A stretch of DNA of 45,201 nucleotides, taken from assembly GCF_010672525.1 (NCBI RefSeq), contig NZ_JAAHGH010000057.1, positions 1 through 45,201 of the forward strand, given 5' to 3'. A program made the translations under genes and the position numbers. The notes below the pieces were generated by a model. It was not told the DNA's origin. It did not search any database and was given only the letters and a program-made list of their open reading frames with translations. The DNA is from Okeania sp. SIO2B3. GTDB lineage: Bacteria; Cyanobacteriota; Cyanobacteriia; Cyanobacteriales; Microcoleaceae. Positions 7,444 to 16,200 of the stretch are shown here, piece by piece; position 1 is the first letter of the stretch; each line of letters starts with the position of its first letter.

Positions 7444-8385
7444 ATGAGTAGAAATAAACAACTCTTAAATCAACGTAAACAACTACCTGAATCTCAACCA
7501 GATGATTTTTTGAAGGTATTTAGTCAGTCTCCAGTCGGTACGTCAACTTGGAATTGGATTTCGACTAATTCTCGTTCTGGAAAAGATCAAATTTTTTTAC
7601 CCCTGTCTACAGGAAAAGGGTTAACAACAGATTATGAACCATTATTTTTATTAAAAGTATCTCCAGGGAAAAGTTGGAGTTTAGAAAGTTCTGTAAAGGT
7701 GACTGCTAAAGCAGGAGTTTTTATCACAAAAGTAGGTTCTATATTTGTTGCACCACTATATGTACTTTTCAAGTTATCTGGAAATGATTATATTTATCAC
7801 ATCTGGATTAATCATTATGGTGGAGATATTTTACCTTCTCCTCTATATAAACTGCAAAAAATGCCATATTTAACTCTACTTTTAATAGAAGATAAACCTC
7901 AGCCAGAAAGAGCTATCAAAATTGAGAATCAAATAAATTGGTCAAGTTTAATAGCAAAAATTGAATCAGTTTCATCTTGGGATAGAAGTGTCTTTGAGAA
8001 ATTCAATTCTTTAGTATATTCTGCTCAAGAATTGTGGAATAGAACAACAGAAGAACAAGTTAAGAAAACAACAATAGCTAAGTTAAACGATCGCTTTAGA
8101 AATGGGGATAAAAGTTTAGGAGAATACAAAATGAGTAGGCAAGTATTAGCATTGCCAAGAAAAAAGCAAAAACAACTATTTAAAGAAATTCAAGATTTTT
8201 CTAATTTTACGTCAGAAAACGATCCTAAAGGTGAACATAATGGGGGTAAAGTTATAATGGATGATGTAGAATACGTTTGGAAAATTGACTATCTAGATAC
8301 AAGTATGATTATGCTCTCAGATGCACCAGAAGATATCAATAAAACTACTAGAGTATTATTGGTAATACGAGCTGATGAATATTAG
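7444..8385 (+). CDS. Hypothetical protein with C-terminal DUF3768-like domain
   Basis: A 313-residue protein, probably cytoplasmic, with no signal peptide. The last ~105 residues match what I recall of DUF3768: AKLNDRFR at the start, then ENDPKGEHNGG, VWKIDYLD, and TTRVLLVIRADEY at the C-terminus. That domain has no known function. The first ~200 residues are not recognised; they contain aromatic, hydrophobic stretches (VGSIFVAPLYVLFKLSG, YIYHIWINHYGGDILPSP) that could be a buried core rather than a membrane anchor, and a long helical part before the DUF3768 part. The ATG at 7444 has no clear ribosome site. The stop codon overlaps the left edge of a TA-type mini-element. No partner gene is adjacent. 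Confidence 0.7.
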   Translation: MSRNKQLLNQRKQLPESQPDDFLKVFSQSPVGTSTWNWISTNSRSGKDQIFLPLSTGKGLTTDYEPLFLLKVSPGKSWSLESSVKVTAKAGVFITKVGSIFVAPLYVLFKLSGNDYIYHIWINHYGGDILPSPLYKLQKMPYLTLLLIEDKPQPERAIKIENQINWSSLIAKIESVSSWDRSVFEKFNSLVYSAQELWNRTTEEQVKKTTIAKLNDRFRNGDKSLGEYKMSRQVLALPRKKQKQLFKEIQDFSNFTSENDPKGEHNGGKVIMDDVEYVWKIDYLDTSMIMLSDAPEDINKTTRVLLVIRADEY

Positions 8386-8519
8386 ACATCTCTAGAAAAG
8401 AGACAGTAGGCAGTAGGCAGTAGGCAGTAGGGAACCCACCCCCTAACCCCTCCCAGGAGGGGAAAAAATTGATAATTTCTGTATGATAATTGATTTGTTT
8501 TTTGATTTTTGGAGATGTC
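8385..8519. mobile_element. IS630-like MITE with GACATCTC ends, TA target
   Basis: The ends GACATCTC (8385-8392) and GAGATGTC (8512-8519) are inverted and flanked by TA (8383-8384 and 8520-8521), as expected for IS630/Tc1-type insertion. The interior has an AGGCAGT heptamer run (8404-8431) and a G-rich repeat copy. The last 60 bases match, with changes, the sequence beside the CRISPR array (42735-42797); a related end is at 34921-34937. Confidence 0.6.
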
Positions 8520-8851
8520 TATTAGACATCAGTCAGAAGTCATAAGTCAGGAGGGAAGAAAGAATAAGAAATGAGGAGAGGAATAGAAGGAGAAAGTTTT
8601 TTTGTTTAGCTGGCGCACAACGCACGTTAGACGAACTTGGTAGCGAACTCGGTGTGAGACAACAGTGGGAAATATCTTTCCCTCTCTAAGGTTCATTATT
8701 CAGTTTATTTCCTCACCAATTCTTTCCCCGTGCCATCAATAAATTTAGGGGCTTATTTTTGCGTTTAATTGATGGAAAACATAGCTTTTTTAATAAATGC
8801 AAAACAGTATTCAAGATATTAATAACTGAAAAAAAATTAAGGAATAAAATA
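8520..8851. other. Gap before the aldo/keto reductase: inverted-repeat copy and a possible gene remnant
   Basis: About 8549-8625 is an inverted relative of part of the element at 11390-11610 (shared GGAGAAAGTTTTTTGTTTG and GGCGCACAAC). After it, frame 2 reads AQRTLDELGSELGVRQQ then WEISFPL to a stop at 8687-8689. This looks coding-like but is too short to identify. The frame then stays open into the reductase without a good start until GTG 8852. Confidence 0.4.
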
Positions 8852-9952
8852 GTGATTTCAGGAAAAGCAACAATAGCGGCAACTAAGTCTTATGCTCAAC
8901 TTCATCAAACAGAATGTGCTCAAGAACACTTCCGAGAAATTAATAGCTTGACAATGAGTTCAATAGGTATCGGCACATATCTGGGAAAATCAGATGCCAC
9001 AACAGATGATTTAGTTACAGAAGCAATTATTAAATCAGTAAAAAGTGGAATAAATTTAATAGATACTGCTATTAATTATCGGTCTCAACATGGTGAAAGG
9101 AGTGTTAAAGCAGCTATTGTTCAGTTAATAGAATCACAAACAGTATCGCGAGCAGAATTAATTATTTGTTCTAAGGGCGGTTTTATTCCTAACAGAGAAA
9201 GAGAAAAATGGTTTAAACAAGAGTATGTAGATAACTCCAAATTTAATATTCAAATGACAGATATGGTGGCAGGAATTCACTGTATGCACCCAGAATATAT
9301 TCAAGACCAACTAGAGCGCAGCTTAACAAATTTGGGAGTAGAAACCATTGATATTTATTATTTACATAATCCAGAAACTCAACTGGGAATTATTCCTCCA
9401 GATGAATTTTATCGTCGTCTGAAAGCTGTTTTTACAGTGTTAGAAAAAGCTGCTGATGCTGGCAAAATAACTGCTTATGGAATAGCTACTTGGCAAGGTT
9501 TTCGAGTGCCACCAACAGATGCAAAACATATAGACTTAGCTAAAGCAAAATCTATTGCGCAAGAAGTAGCAGGTGGAAAAAGCGATCGCTTCCAATTTAT
9601 TCAACTGCCAGTAAACTTGACAATGCAAGAAGCAGTTAGTACTCCTACTCAAGCTGTAGAAGGCAAAATTTTACCCGCTATCACTGTAGCAAACCAATTG
9701 GGTATTAATGCGATCGCCAGTGCCTCCATCGCCCAAGCTAAAAACCTCATGCAACTCCCCCAAAACATTATTCATTACCTTGGCGAAAATCTGAAAACAG
9801 ATGCAGTACGCGCTCTCCAATTTACTCGCAGTGTGCCTGGTTTATCTTCGGCCTTAGTTGGCATGAAATCTCCTAACCATGTAGCAGAAAATCTGGCCTT
9901 AACTAGCATTCCTCCATTAGATGCTGCGGACTTTGCTCAGTTAATAGGTTGA
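8852..9952 (+). CDS. Aldo/keto reductase family protein
   Basis: A 366-residue protein if begun at GTG 8852, which has AAGGA about 7 bases upstream. The open frame runs further back but lacks a start with a ribosome site. Family signs: SIGIGTYLG near the N-terminus, NLIDTAINYR with the catalytic Asp and Tyr (D71 and Y76 in this numbering), ICSKGGF with the catalytic Lys (K108), and YYLHNPE after a beta strand where Asp-His-Asn-Pro residues line the pocket. NLTMQEA, NAIASASIAQAKNLM and ALVGMKSPNHVAENL fit the C-terminal NADP(H)-binding part. It would reduce aldehydes or ketones in the cytoplasm; the substrate is unknown. A TetR gene follows 745 bp downstream on the same strand, but no functional link is shown. 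Confidence 0.85.
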   Translation: MISGKATIAATKSYAQLHQTECAQEHFREINSLTMSSIGIGTYLGKSDATTDDLVTEAIIKSVKSGINLIDTAINYRSQHGERSVKAAIVQLIESQTVSRAELIICSKGGFIPNREREKWFKQEYVDNSKFNIQMTDMVAGIHCMHPEYIQDQLERSLTNLGVETIDIYYLHNPETQLGIIPPDEFYRRLKAVFTVLEKAADAGKITAYGIATWQGFRVPPTDAKHIDLAKAKSIAQEVAGGKSDRFQFIQLPVNLTMQEAVSTPTQAVEGKILPAITVANQLGINAIASASIAQAKNLMQLPQNIIHYLGENLKTDAVRALQFTRSVPGLSSALVGMKSPNHVAENLALTSIPPLDAADFAQLIG

Positions 9953-10067
9953 TTAGTGGGGGAGCGGGGGAGTAGGGGAGTAGCGGAGCGGGGGAGCGGG
10001 GGTAATTAACAGCTTGACATAATCTATGATTATCTAGTATTATCTATGATAATCTATATTTGATTTT

Positions 10068-10222
10068 ATGCTACTAGGATTCAAAACCGAGTTACACCCA
10101 AATAATAAACAAAAAACCTTGCTGGCTAAACACGCGCTTTGTAGCTCGTCATGCTTACAATTGGGGATTATGGCTAACTAGGAACATCCTGAACCACAAT
10201 TTATTTATAGAAAATCATAGAT
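10068..10222 (+). pseudogene. 5' fragment of an IS200/IS605-family tnpB
   Basis: MLLGFKTELHPNNKQKTLLAKHA is a typical TnpB N-terminus. After a frameshift near 10138 it continues as ARHAYNWGLWLTRNILNHN, the next conserved TnpB stretch. The similarity then ends. Just upstream (10020-10058) are imperfect palindromes such as ATAATCTATGATTAT. About 90% of the gene is missing, so it is an inactive remnant. Confidence 0.75.
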
Positions 10223-10392
10223 TTTTGCAGATAATCGTAGGTTTCTAAGAACGGTAGTGTGGAATGTTAAGCACAAATACTTGCTGAATTGTTGACTCCT
10301 ATGAACCACTATAATTTTCTTCTTAATGCATGACTTTTGACTTATATTTTTATGCTACGTTTTGTCGTGCGGAATGTAGTGGATTGTTTCAC

Positions 10393-10455
10393 CTAAAATA
10401 GTGCATTAGCTTTTTTCGTCACCCCATCACCCCATTTTCTAATGCACCATTTTAG
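10393..10455. repeat. 63-bp inverted repeat in the gap before the TetR gene
   Basis: CTAAAATAGTGCATTA (10393-10408) pairs with TAATGCACCATTTTAG (10440-10455), a 16-bp stem with one mismatch around a 31-base loop containing CACCCCATCACCCCAT. It could be a folded RNA, a terminator or a small mobile element; it cannot be decided from one copy. Apart from this and the GCGAGCATCTTGCTCGC hairpin (10539-10555), the 9953-10696 gap holds only the tnpB remnant and G-rich simple repeats (GGGGGAGCGGGGGAGTAGGG near 9960-10000). Confidence 0.45.
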
Positions 10456-10538
10456 CTGTGTCAGTCCAGTAGGTTATATTATAGGTTTTTTATTCCCCCT
10501 TCCGGAGCTGTTGCCTTCCGGAGTTGTAGCGCTATAGT

Positions 10539-10555
10539 GCGAGCATCTTGCTCGC
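10539..10555. repeat. Dispersed small hairpin of the GGGAGCATCTTGCTCCC type (four copies)
   Basis: GCGAGCATCTTGCTCGC here; GGGAGCATCTTGCTCCC at 13232-13248 and 26604-26620; the same with inverted loop (GGGAGCAAGATGCTCCC) at 30138-30154. All four are intergenic. Identical stems and loops at four unrelated sites mark it as a dispersed repeat rather than four independent terminators. Confidence 0.65.
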
Positions 10556-10696
10556 GTGATGAATCATCATAATTACCCGATGTCCAAAGTTGCGACTGCT
10601 ATAACGTTTTTTTTAGATTCTAGATTTTAGCAAAATACTTGACTAATCATTCCAGAATTGCTATCTTAAAAATATCAGCAGTTCAAGTCAAAGGTG

Positions 10697-11275
10697 ATGG
10701 GCAGACAGAAAGAGTTCAACAGAGATGAAGTATTAATGAAGGCAATGGAAACCTTCTGGTGTTATGGCTATGAGGGGACTTCCATACAAACCTTAGTTGA
10801 TAATATGGGTATCAACCGAGGCAGTCTTTATGATACTTTTGGCGATAAGCAATCTCTGTTTCACGAGGCGATCGCCTATTACGACTCTAGACTTGTGGCA
10901 CCGATGATTAGTCAACTGGAAGCTGATGATGCTTCTAAACAAACTATTGTAGATATCTTTTATGGTATGATTGATTCTGCCGTAACAGATGAAGACCGTA
11001 AAGGCTGCTTAGTCACAAACACTGCTGTTGAACTTGGTGGCAACAACCCAGACAGTGCTAAACAAATTGCTGCTAAGATTCAAGGGATTGAAAATGCACT
11101 GGAAAAAGCCTTAACTCAAGCTCAAGAAAAAGGTGAAATTAATCAGAAACATGACTGCACTGCCGTAGCTAGATTTCTTACTTGTTGTTTACAGGGTTTA
11201 CGGGTAATTTCTAAAGTTAATCCTGACCGAAAAGCATTACAAGATATAGCTAAAATGGCTCTTTCTGTGTTATAG
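10697..11275 (+). CDS. TetR/AcrR family transcriptional regulator
   Basis: A 192-residue repressor-type protein. The N-terminal ~50 residues carry the TetR DNA-binding domain: FNRDEVLMKAMETFWCYGYE, then the helix-turn-helix TSIQTLVDNMGINRGSLYDT and FGDKQSLF. The C-terminal ligand domain (KGCLVTNTAVELG, then ARFLTCCLQGLRVISKV) resembles the group of TetR regulators with a conserved GCL motif and cysteines. The start is ATG 10697; a GTG directly before it (10694) is equally possible. The next gene, in the same direction, is a peroxiredoxin-like protein 388 bp away, with a 221-bp mini-element in between; regulators of this type often control the neighbouring redox gene, so that gene is a plausible target. 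Inference only for the target. Confidence 0.88.
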   Translation: MGRQKEFNRDEVLMKAMETFWCYGYEGTSIQTLVDNMGINRGSLYDTFGDKQSLFHEAIAYYDSRLVAPMISQLEADDASKQTIVDIFYGMIDSAVTDEDRKGCLVTNTAVELGGNNPDSAKQIAAKIQGIENALEKALTQAQEKGEINQKHDCTAVARFLTCCLQGLRVISKVNPDRKALQDIAKMALSVL

Positions 11276-11281
11276 CAGGAA

Positions 11282-11320
11282 ACAGGCAACAGGCAACAGG
11301 CAACAGGCAACAGGCAACAG
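11282..11320. repeat. Heptanucleotide tandem repeat (ACAGGCA)n
   Basis: About five and a half copies of the 7-bp unit ACAGGCA. Similar 7-bp arrays with different units occur at 7172-7196, 8404-8431, 22765-22805, 29946-29993, 33941-33983, 35140-35163 and 37791-37813. Such STRR sequences are a known feature of filamentous cyanobacterial genomes. Confidence 0.75.
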
Positions 11321-11389
11321 GGGGAAAATATTTCCCTGTCTGAGACTCATCATTAGTCTATAGATTAATTTACCTACTTTTAATTTTTT

Positions 11390-11610
11390 GGCGTTGGTGA
11401 TTTGAGGTATGATATCATGTCTGGGTAAGAGGTCGATAGAACTCCTTTCCGGGATCCGCGTTAAAGTTTGCGCCCTTCATTCCGATAGGACGTGTTGTGC
11501 GCCAGCAAACAAAAAACTTTCTCCTTCTATTCCTCTTTCTTCTTTCTTCCCTCCTGACTCCTGACTCCTTAGTAATTAAGATTAATATCATACCCTAATG
11601 CACCAACGCC
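11390..11610. mobile_element. 221-bp MITE of the GGCGTTGGTG family, 8-bp target duplication
   Basis: Left end GGCGTTGGTG, six bases, then GGTATGATAT; right end ATATCATACC, six bases, then CACCAACGCC. Both arms are perfect inverted matches. The flanking direct repeat is AATTTTTT (11382-11389 and 11611-11618). The interior contains ATATCATGTC and a TTTTTTG/CTTTCTCCTTCT tract shared with 8549-8625, 16460-16510, 35071-35100 and 37725-37755. A sister copy is at 22886-23150. It sits between the TetR gene and its likely target. Confidence 0.8.
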
Positions 11611-11663
11611 AATTTTTTTTGCCTTAATTGGAACAATCATTCTAAAAAATAGGAGAAAATCCC

Positions 11664-12302
11664 ATGGAATTAACCAAAAACTTACAAGAACTCCAAGCTA
11701 AAATACAAGCCCAACTACCAGAAGATGCAAAGGAAAAAATGAATAAAGCTGTAGTTGATTTAGCTAACTCCGATATTGTTGATAATAGCTTAAAAGTAGG
11801 GAAAAAAGTTCCTAACTTTAGCTTGCCAAACGCAGTAGGTAAAATAGTAGAATTAAATTCATTACTTGTAGAAAATCCTGTAGTAATTTCCTTTTATCGT
11901 GGCGGATGGTGCCCTTATTGCAATATGGAATTAAGAGGTTTACAAAAGTATTTGCCACAAATCACAGAATTAGGAGCAAAATTAATCGCAATTTCTCCAG
12001 AAACGCCAGACAATTCTCTTTCCACAACAGAGAAAAACGAATTAACTTTTGAAGTATTAAGCGATAGTGGAAATCAAGTTGCTAAAGAATTTGGTTTAGT
12101 ATTTCAACTTCCCGAAGAATTACGCCCAATATATCAAAGTTTTGGCGTTGACTTACCAGCTTACAACGGTGATGAAAGTTTTGAATTACCAATTCCTGCG
12201 ACTTATGTAATTGCCTCAGATGGTACAATTATTCATGCTTTTGTTAACCCAGATTATACACAACGTCTCGATCCAGAAGAGATTATTAATGTGCTAAATT
12301 AA
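11664..12302 (+). CDS. Peroxiredoxin-like protein (AhpC/TSA family) with CPYC motif
   Basis: A 212-residue thioredoxin-fold protein. VISFYRGGWCPYCNMELRGL places two cysteines (C83 and C86) at the start of helix 1, the arrangement of the peroxiredoxin-like AhpC/TSA group rather than a 2-Cys peroxiredoxin with a distant resolving Cys. KVGKKVPNFSLPNAVGK is the usual strand before it, LIAISPETPDNS and TYVIASDGTIIHAFVNPDYTQ follow as in the family. A ~45-residue helical N-terminal extension (LTKNLQELQAKIQAQLPED) is typical of this group. It would reduce peroxides or act as a thiol oxidoreductase in the cytoplasm. AGGAG lies 7-11 bases before ATG 11664. The TetR gene upstream is the likely regulator. 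Confidence 0.88.
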   Translation: MELTKNLQELQAKIQAQLPEDAKEKMNKAVVDLANSDIVDNSLKVGKKVPNFSLPNAVGKIVELNSLLVENPVVISFYRGGWCPYCNMELRGLQKYLPQITELGAKLIAISPETPDNSLSTTEKNELTFEVLSDSGNQVAKEFGLVFQLPEELRPIYQSFGVDLPAYNGDESFELPIPATYVIASDGTIIHAFVNPDYTQRLDPEEIINVLN

Positions 12303-12636
12303 TTAGGAGTCAGTCCTCAGGAGTCAGAAGTCAGAAGTTAGGAGGGACGGGGAATTATAGAGGAGATAGTAGGAAGAATCGTCCCTTGATTTTTCGGCCC
12401 AACTCTTGAGCAAAATCCTAAATTTTTGAACCATTACCACCTAAAACCTAGCACTTTTTGATACTTAAAAAGGCACTTACTTTTATCTGTAAAGACTTTT
12501 AGATTTAATCAGCAAGCCCTATCTAGGTTTTCCTACGGAATGAGCTATTTTGAGCCAATTAAGGTCTTTTCCTTGGTACTACTAGGTTTGAAGCCATTTT
12601 CGGAGTAAAAAATCTCAAAGTACCGATCAAAAAAGA
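12303..12636. repeat. Intergenic repeat unit ending TTTAATCAGCAAGCCCTA
   Basis: About 12330-12532 follows the same order of blocks as 34010-34198 and 39715-39929: GGGAATTATAGAGGAGRTAG-like start, TTTTTGAACCATTAC, a TTTTT tract, then TTTTAGATTTAATCAGCAA and CCCTA. A fourth right end is at 6771-6812. The shared layout suggests a mobile or repeat unit of about 200-290 bp. The remainder of the gap shows no gene. Confidence 0.5.
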
Positions 12637-13035
12637 TCATTGGGAATTTATTCGTGCTTTGTTAATAGCAACCCCATTATCAACTGCTGCTGCAATAGGA
12701 CCTAAAATCGATGCAATTCTGAAAGAATTCGCAAAAGCCTTCTCTGCATCCTTTGATGTTACACCAATCACAAAACCCATACCGCAGAAAAGAGAGAAAA
12801 AAACTAACAAAGCTTTCCATCGACCAGTGTAAGCATAACCAGTAAACGGAATAACAAGCGACAAAATTATAGCTATCCAAATTTTCTTTCTAGCTAAATT
12901 TTTGACAGGTGATGTTTTGTCTTTAACATTCCCTGATAACAATTCTTGCTTCATTTGAGCAAACTCTTCTGAAGTAATAGTCCCTTCGTCAAGAAGTTGC
13001 TGCATCTCTTTCAGTTTCTCAATTTTGTCAGTCAT
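12637..13035 (-). CDS. Small membrane protein with N-terminal SHOCT domain
   Basis: 132 residues from ATG 13035 (MTDKIEKLKEM); upstream TTG and GTG codons in frame are less likely. Residues ~3-35 (KLKEMQQLLDEGTITSEEFAQMKQ) are a SHOCT domain, a short helical hairpin found at protein ends, probably for assembly. Then come two hydrophobic segments, IWIAIILSLVIPFTGYAYTG and LLVFFSLFCGMGFVIG, and a third weaker one (IASILGPIAAAVDNGVAI). The second half recalls TM2-like small membrane proteins. Function unknown. It lies 242 bp upstream of no same-strand partner and downstream of the RND gene on the minus strand. Confidence 0.75.
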   Translation of the reverse strand: MTDKIEKLKEMQQLLDEGTITSEEFAQMKQELLSGNVKDKTSPVKNLARKKIWIAIILSLVIPFTGYAYTGRWKALLVFFSLFCGMGFVIGVTSKDAEKAFANSFRIASILGPIAAAVDNGVAINKARINSQ

Positions 13036-13289
13036 AATTTGCACCAAATCTATATGATAGACCTTCTTTTCTTTTTTCTTCCCTCCTGAATTGCAGAATT
13101 GCAGAATTGCTGAATTCTGAGTAGTTTATTGATAACTATTCAACCGGACATGATATAAGATGTGTTTTGCTCCACTTCCTCAAAAGATCCCAAATGGGTT
13201 CTATAATAATTATCTTGGTTTAGGGAAAAGTGGGAGCATCTTGCTCCCGCTATTTCCCCAAACTTCCCACTCTCCACACACTTCCCACA

Positions 13290-16200
13290 CTACTCCTTAT
13301 TACTTCTACCAAAATTAGCTATCAATAAATACGAACAGGGAACAAGATAGAGAGCAACGAGAGTCGAACCACCAACACCACCAGCGATCGCTATAGCTAG
13401 AGGTGGCCAAAAAAGACCACCTTGTACCAATAAAGGAACAAACCCGATCATTGTAGTTAAGGTTGTGGCAACTACATGACGAGTGGAAGCCATAACGACT
13501 TGACGCATAGCTCGACGGTTGCCTGTAGATGCTTTGGGGTCTTCCAGGATGGCAGCTAGAACTACTACTGAGTCATTAATGGCAACTCCCACTAAACCAA
13601 ATGTACCAATGAGACTCATAAAACCAAAGGGATAACCAAATAACCATAAACTGAAAAATCCTAAACCAATAGCACAAATAGCGACTCCCCCAATAATGGC
13701 AGTTGCTCGGAAGGAATTCAAGGATAAAACTAAAATTGAAGTTGCTAACAACAAAACTAGAGGCACCGTAGCAAACAAATTTGCTTCAGTTTCACCTTGT
13801 TTTTCTGACTCTCCAGCAACTTCTAACCAATACCCGGATGGTAACTCAAAGTTTGAATCATTCAACTTTTGTTGCCACTCCTGCAAAACTCCAGAAGGTA
13901 AAACCCCGGCAGCAACAAAACCTTGAATCAAGTTTACCCGTCTGCCATTACGTCTTTTAATAAGAGAAAATTCTGGCTTTAATTCTACTTTTGCTAAAGC
14001 TGACAGGGGTATTGTGTTAGTTGAACTAAATTGGTTTTGATTGAAACTGGAACCAGTCGGTTGTAAGTCTAGAGATGTAATTTGACTAATGTCTCCTCGT
14101 TGAGTATTCGATACTCGCACCCGCACTGGTAATTCTTCAGTATCTTCAATTATTGACCCTCCTAAATTTCCATCCAGTAACATCTCCAACTGTTGTGAAA
14201 CAGTAGCATGATCTAATCCTGCTAAACGAACTTCCTCCTCATTGACTTGTAGTTGTAGTTGGGGTCGAATTTCGCTCAAAGTGTCGCGGGTGTGAGTTAT
14301 GTTAGGAACTTGAACTAAAAGACTTCTTACTTGTTGTCCTAATTCTTGTAGACGATTTAAGTTAGGACCATAAATTCTCATTTCTACTGGTGCATCAAAG
14401 GGAGGCCCTTGTTCTAATTGTCTAATCAAAACTTGAGCGTCAGGAAATTTAGTATCAACTTCTGCTTGGAGTACATTAACAAATTCTGGTTTAGCAATTA
14501 AATGTAACTGTAAAATTCCTTGAGCATAATTTGAGTCTTGTCTACCTGATGCTAAGTTGTAGAAATACCGAGGGGAACTACGTCCTAAAAACCACTGTAT
14601 TTCTTCAATTTCTGGATGTTTTAACATTACATTTCTGACTTTGATAGCCGTATTTTTTGTTTTTTCAATGGAGCTTAAACCAGGTAATTCTAATTCTATT
14701 TGCAGTTGATTTCTTTCTGCTGGAGGAAAGAATTGTCGGGGGAGAGTTATGACTTGAATGAAACCATTTATCGGTAAAATTAAACCTAATAATATTCCTA
14801 GCCATGGACTGCTAAATACACTTCGTAGACTGACTTTGTAAAGTGTAGTTAAAGAAGAATTTGCAAACCCAGTTTGCCACCATTTTCGTTGCATATCATG
14901 GGAATAATAATGATAGATATGATATAGTTTGCCTGCTAAACCAGAACCTATGGTTAGAGAAAATATTAAAGAAGAAATAACAGCTAAAATTACACTAATG
15001 CCAATACCACCAGCAAATTCTCCACCAGGACCAGACATTAAAACAATTGGTAAAAACGCTAGAGCTGTAGTTAAAGTTGATGCTGTTAATGGCAGGAATA
15101 AATGATTAACTGCATCATTAATAGCAGTTTCAGCGCTAAATCCAGAAACCATATTTTTAGTAATTCTATCAACAACAATAATTGCTGTATCAATCAATAA
15201 TCCTAAAGCTACAATTAATCCAATTATTGAGGTTTGATTTACAGAAACATTCAGAAGCTTCATCATCCCTAAAACCATACAGCTTGATAAGGGTAATGCT
15301 AAACTAACAACAGTTGCAGATTTCCAACCCATTAAAAATAATGTAATTCCAAATACCAGCATTCCTGTCACGAACAGGTTTAACATCAGACTGTTGAAAC
15401 GAGCTTGAATATAATTATTTTGATTAAAAATTATCTCAAGTTTTAGACCTTGACCAAGCTCTTGCCTGAATTTTTCTATGGCTACTTCTGCTGATTTTGC
15501 CCAGAGGTCTATTTGATAATCTGATTTGACAAATACAGCTAAAGCAGAAGCAGGATGACCATTAATTAATGCTAGTTCATTTGCTGGTTCAGCAATTGTT
15601 TTCCTCACTTTAGCAATGTCTCCAAGTAGAGTAAATTGCCCTTGGTTACTAAAGTTAATTGGAATATTTCTAATCCGCTCTAGGGAATCTAAATCTGAAT
15701 CAACTTCTAGAAGTAAATCATTATTTTGACTGCGAAATTGACCGGAAGAAACTTTAGCATCACTTTGTTGAATTTGTGCTGATAATTGTTGAGCGGTGAG
15801 ACCAATACTAGCTAATTGAGCGGCATCAATTTCTACTAATACTTCTTCTTGAGGATTACCAATTTCGGCGATTTTTTCTGTTCCTGGTAATGCTAATAAT
15901 TTATCTTTTAATGATTCAGATAAACGGGTAAGAATCGCATAATTTGGCTTTGTATCTTGTTCCCAAGTTAAAGCAGTAATCATGGTATAAGCTCTAGCTT
16001 CAAGTTCTTCTAATCGTGGCTGACTTGTACTAGCAGGTAATTGAGGAGTAACTTGATTTAATTGCTCTCTAATTTGTAGCCAAACTGTGTCCACCTTTGC
16101 TTTCTTAACTGAATCTAATAATTCAATACTAATAGTTGAACTTCCTACTTTAGAAGTTGAATTTGTAGTTTTAATTTCTTCAATTTCAGATAGTTCTTCT

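Noticed and set aside
8549-11565. Inverted repeats flanking the aldo/keto reductase and TetR genes, suggesting a composite transposon
   Set aside because: The right copy lies inside the MITE 11390-11610 and the same tract occurs singly at 16460, 35071 and 37725, so the pairing is probably chance.
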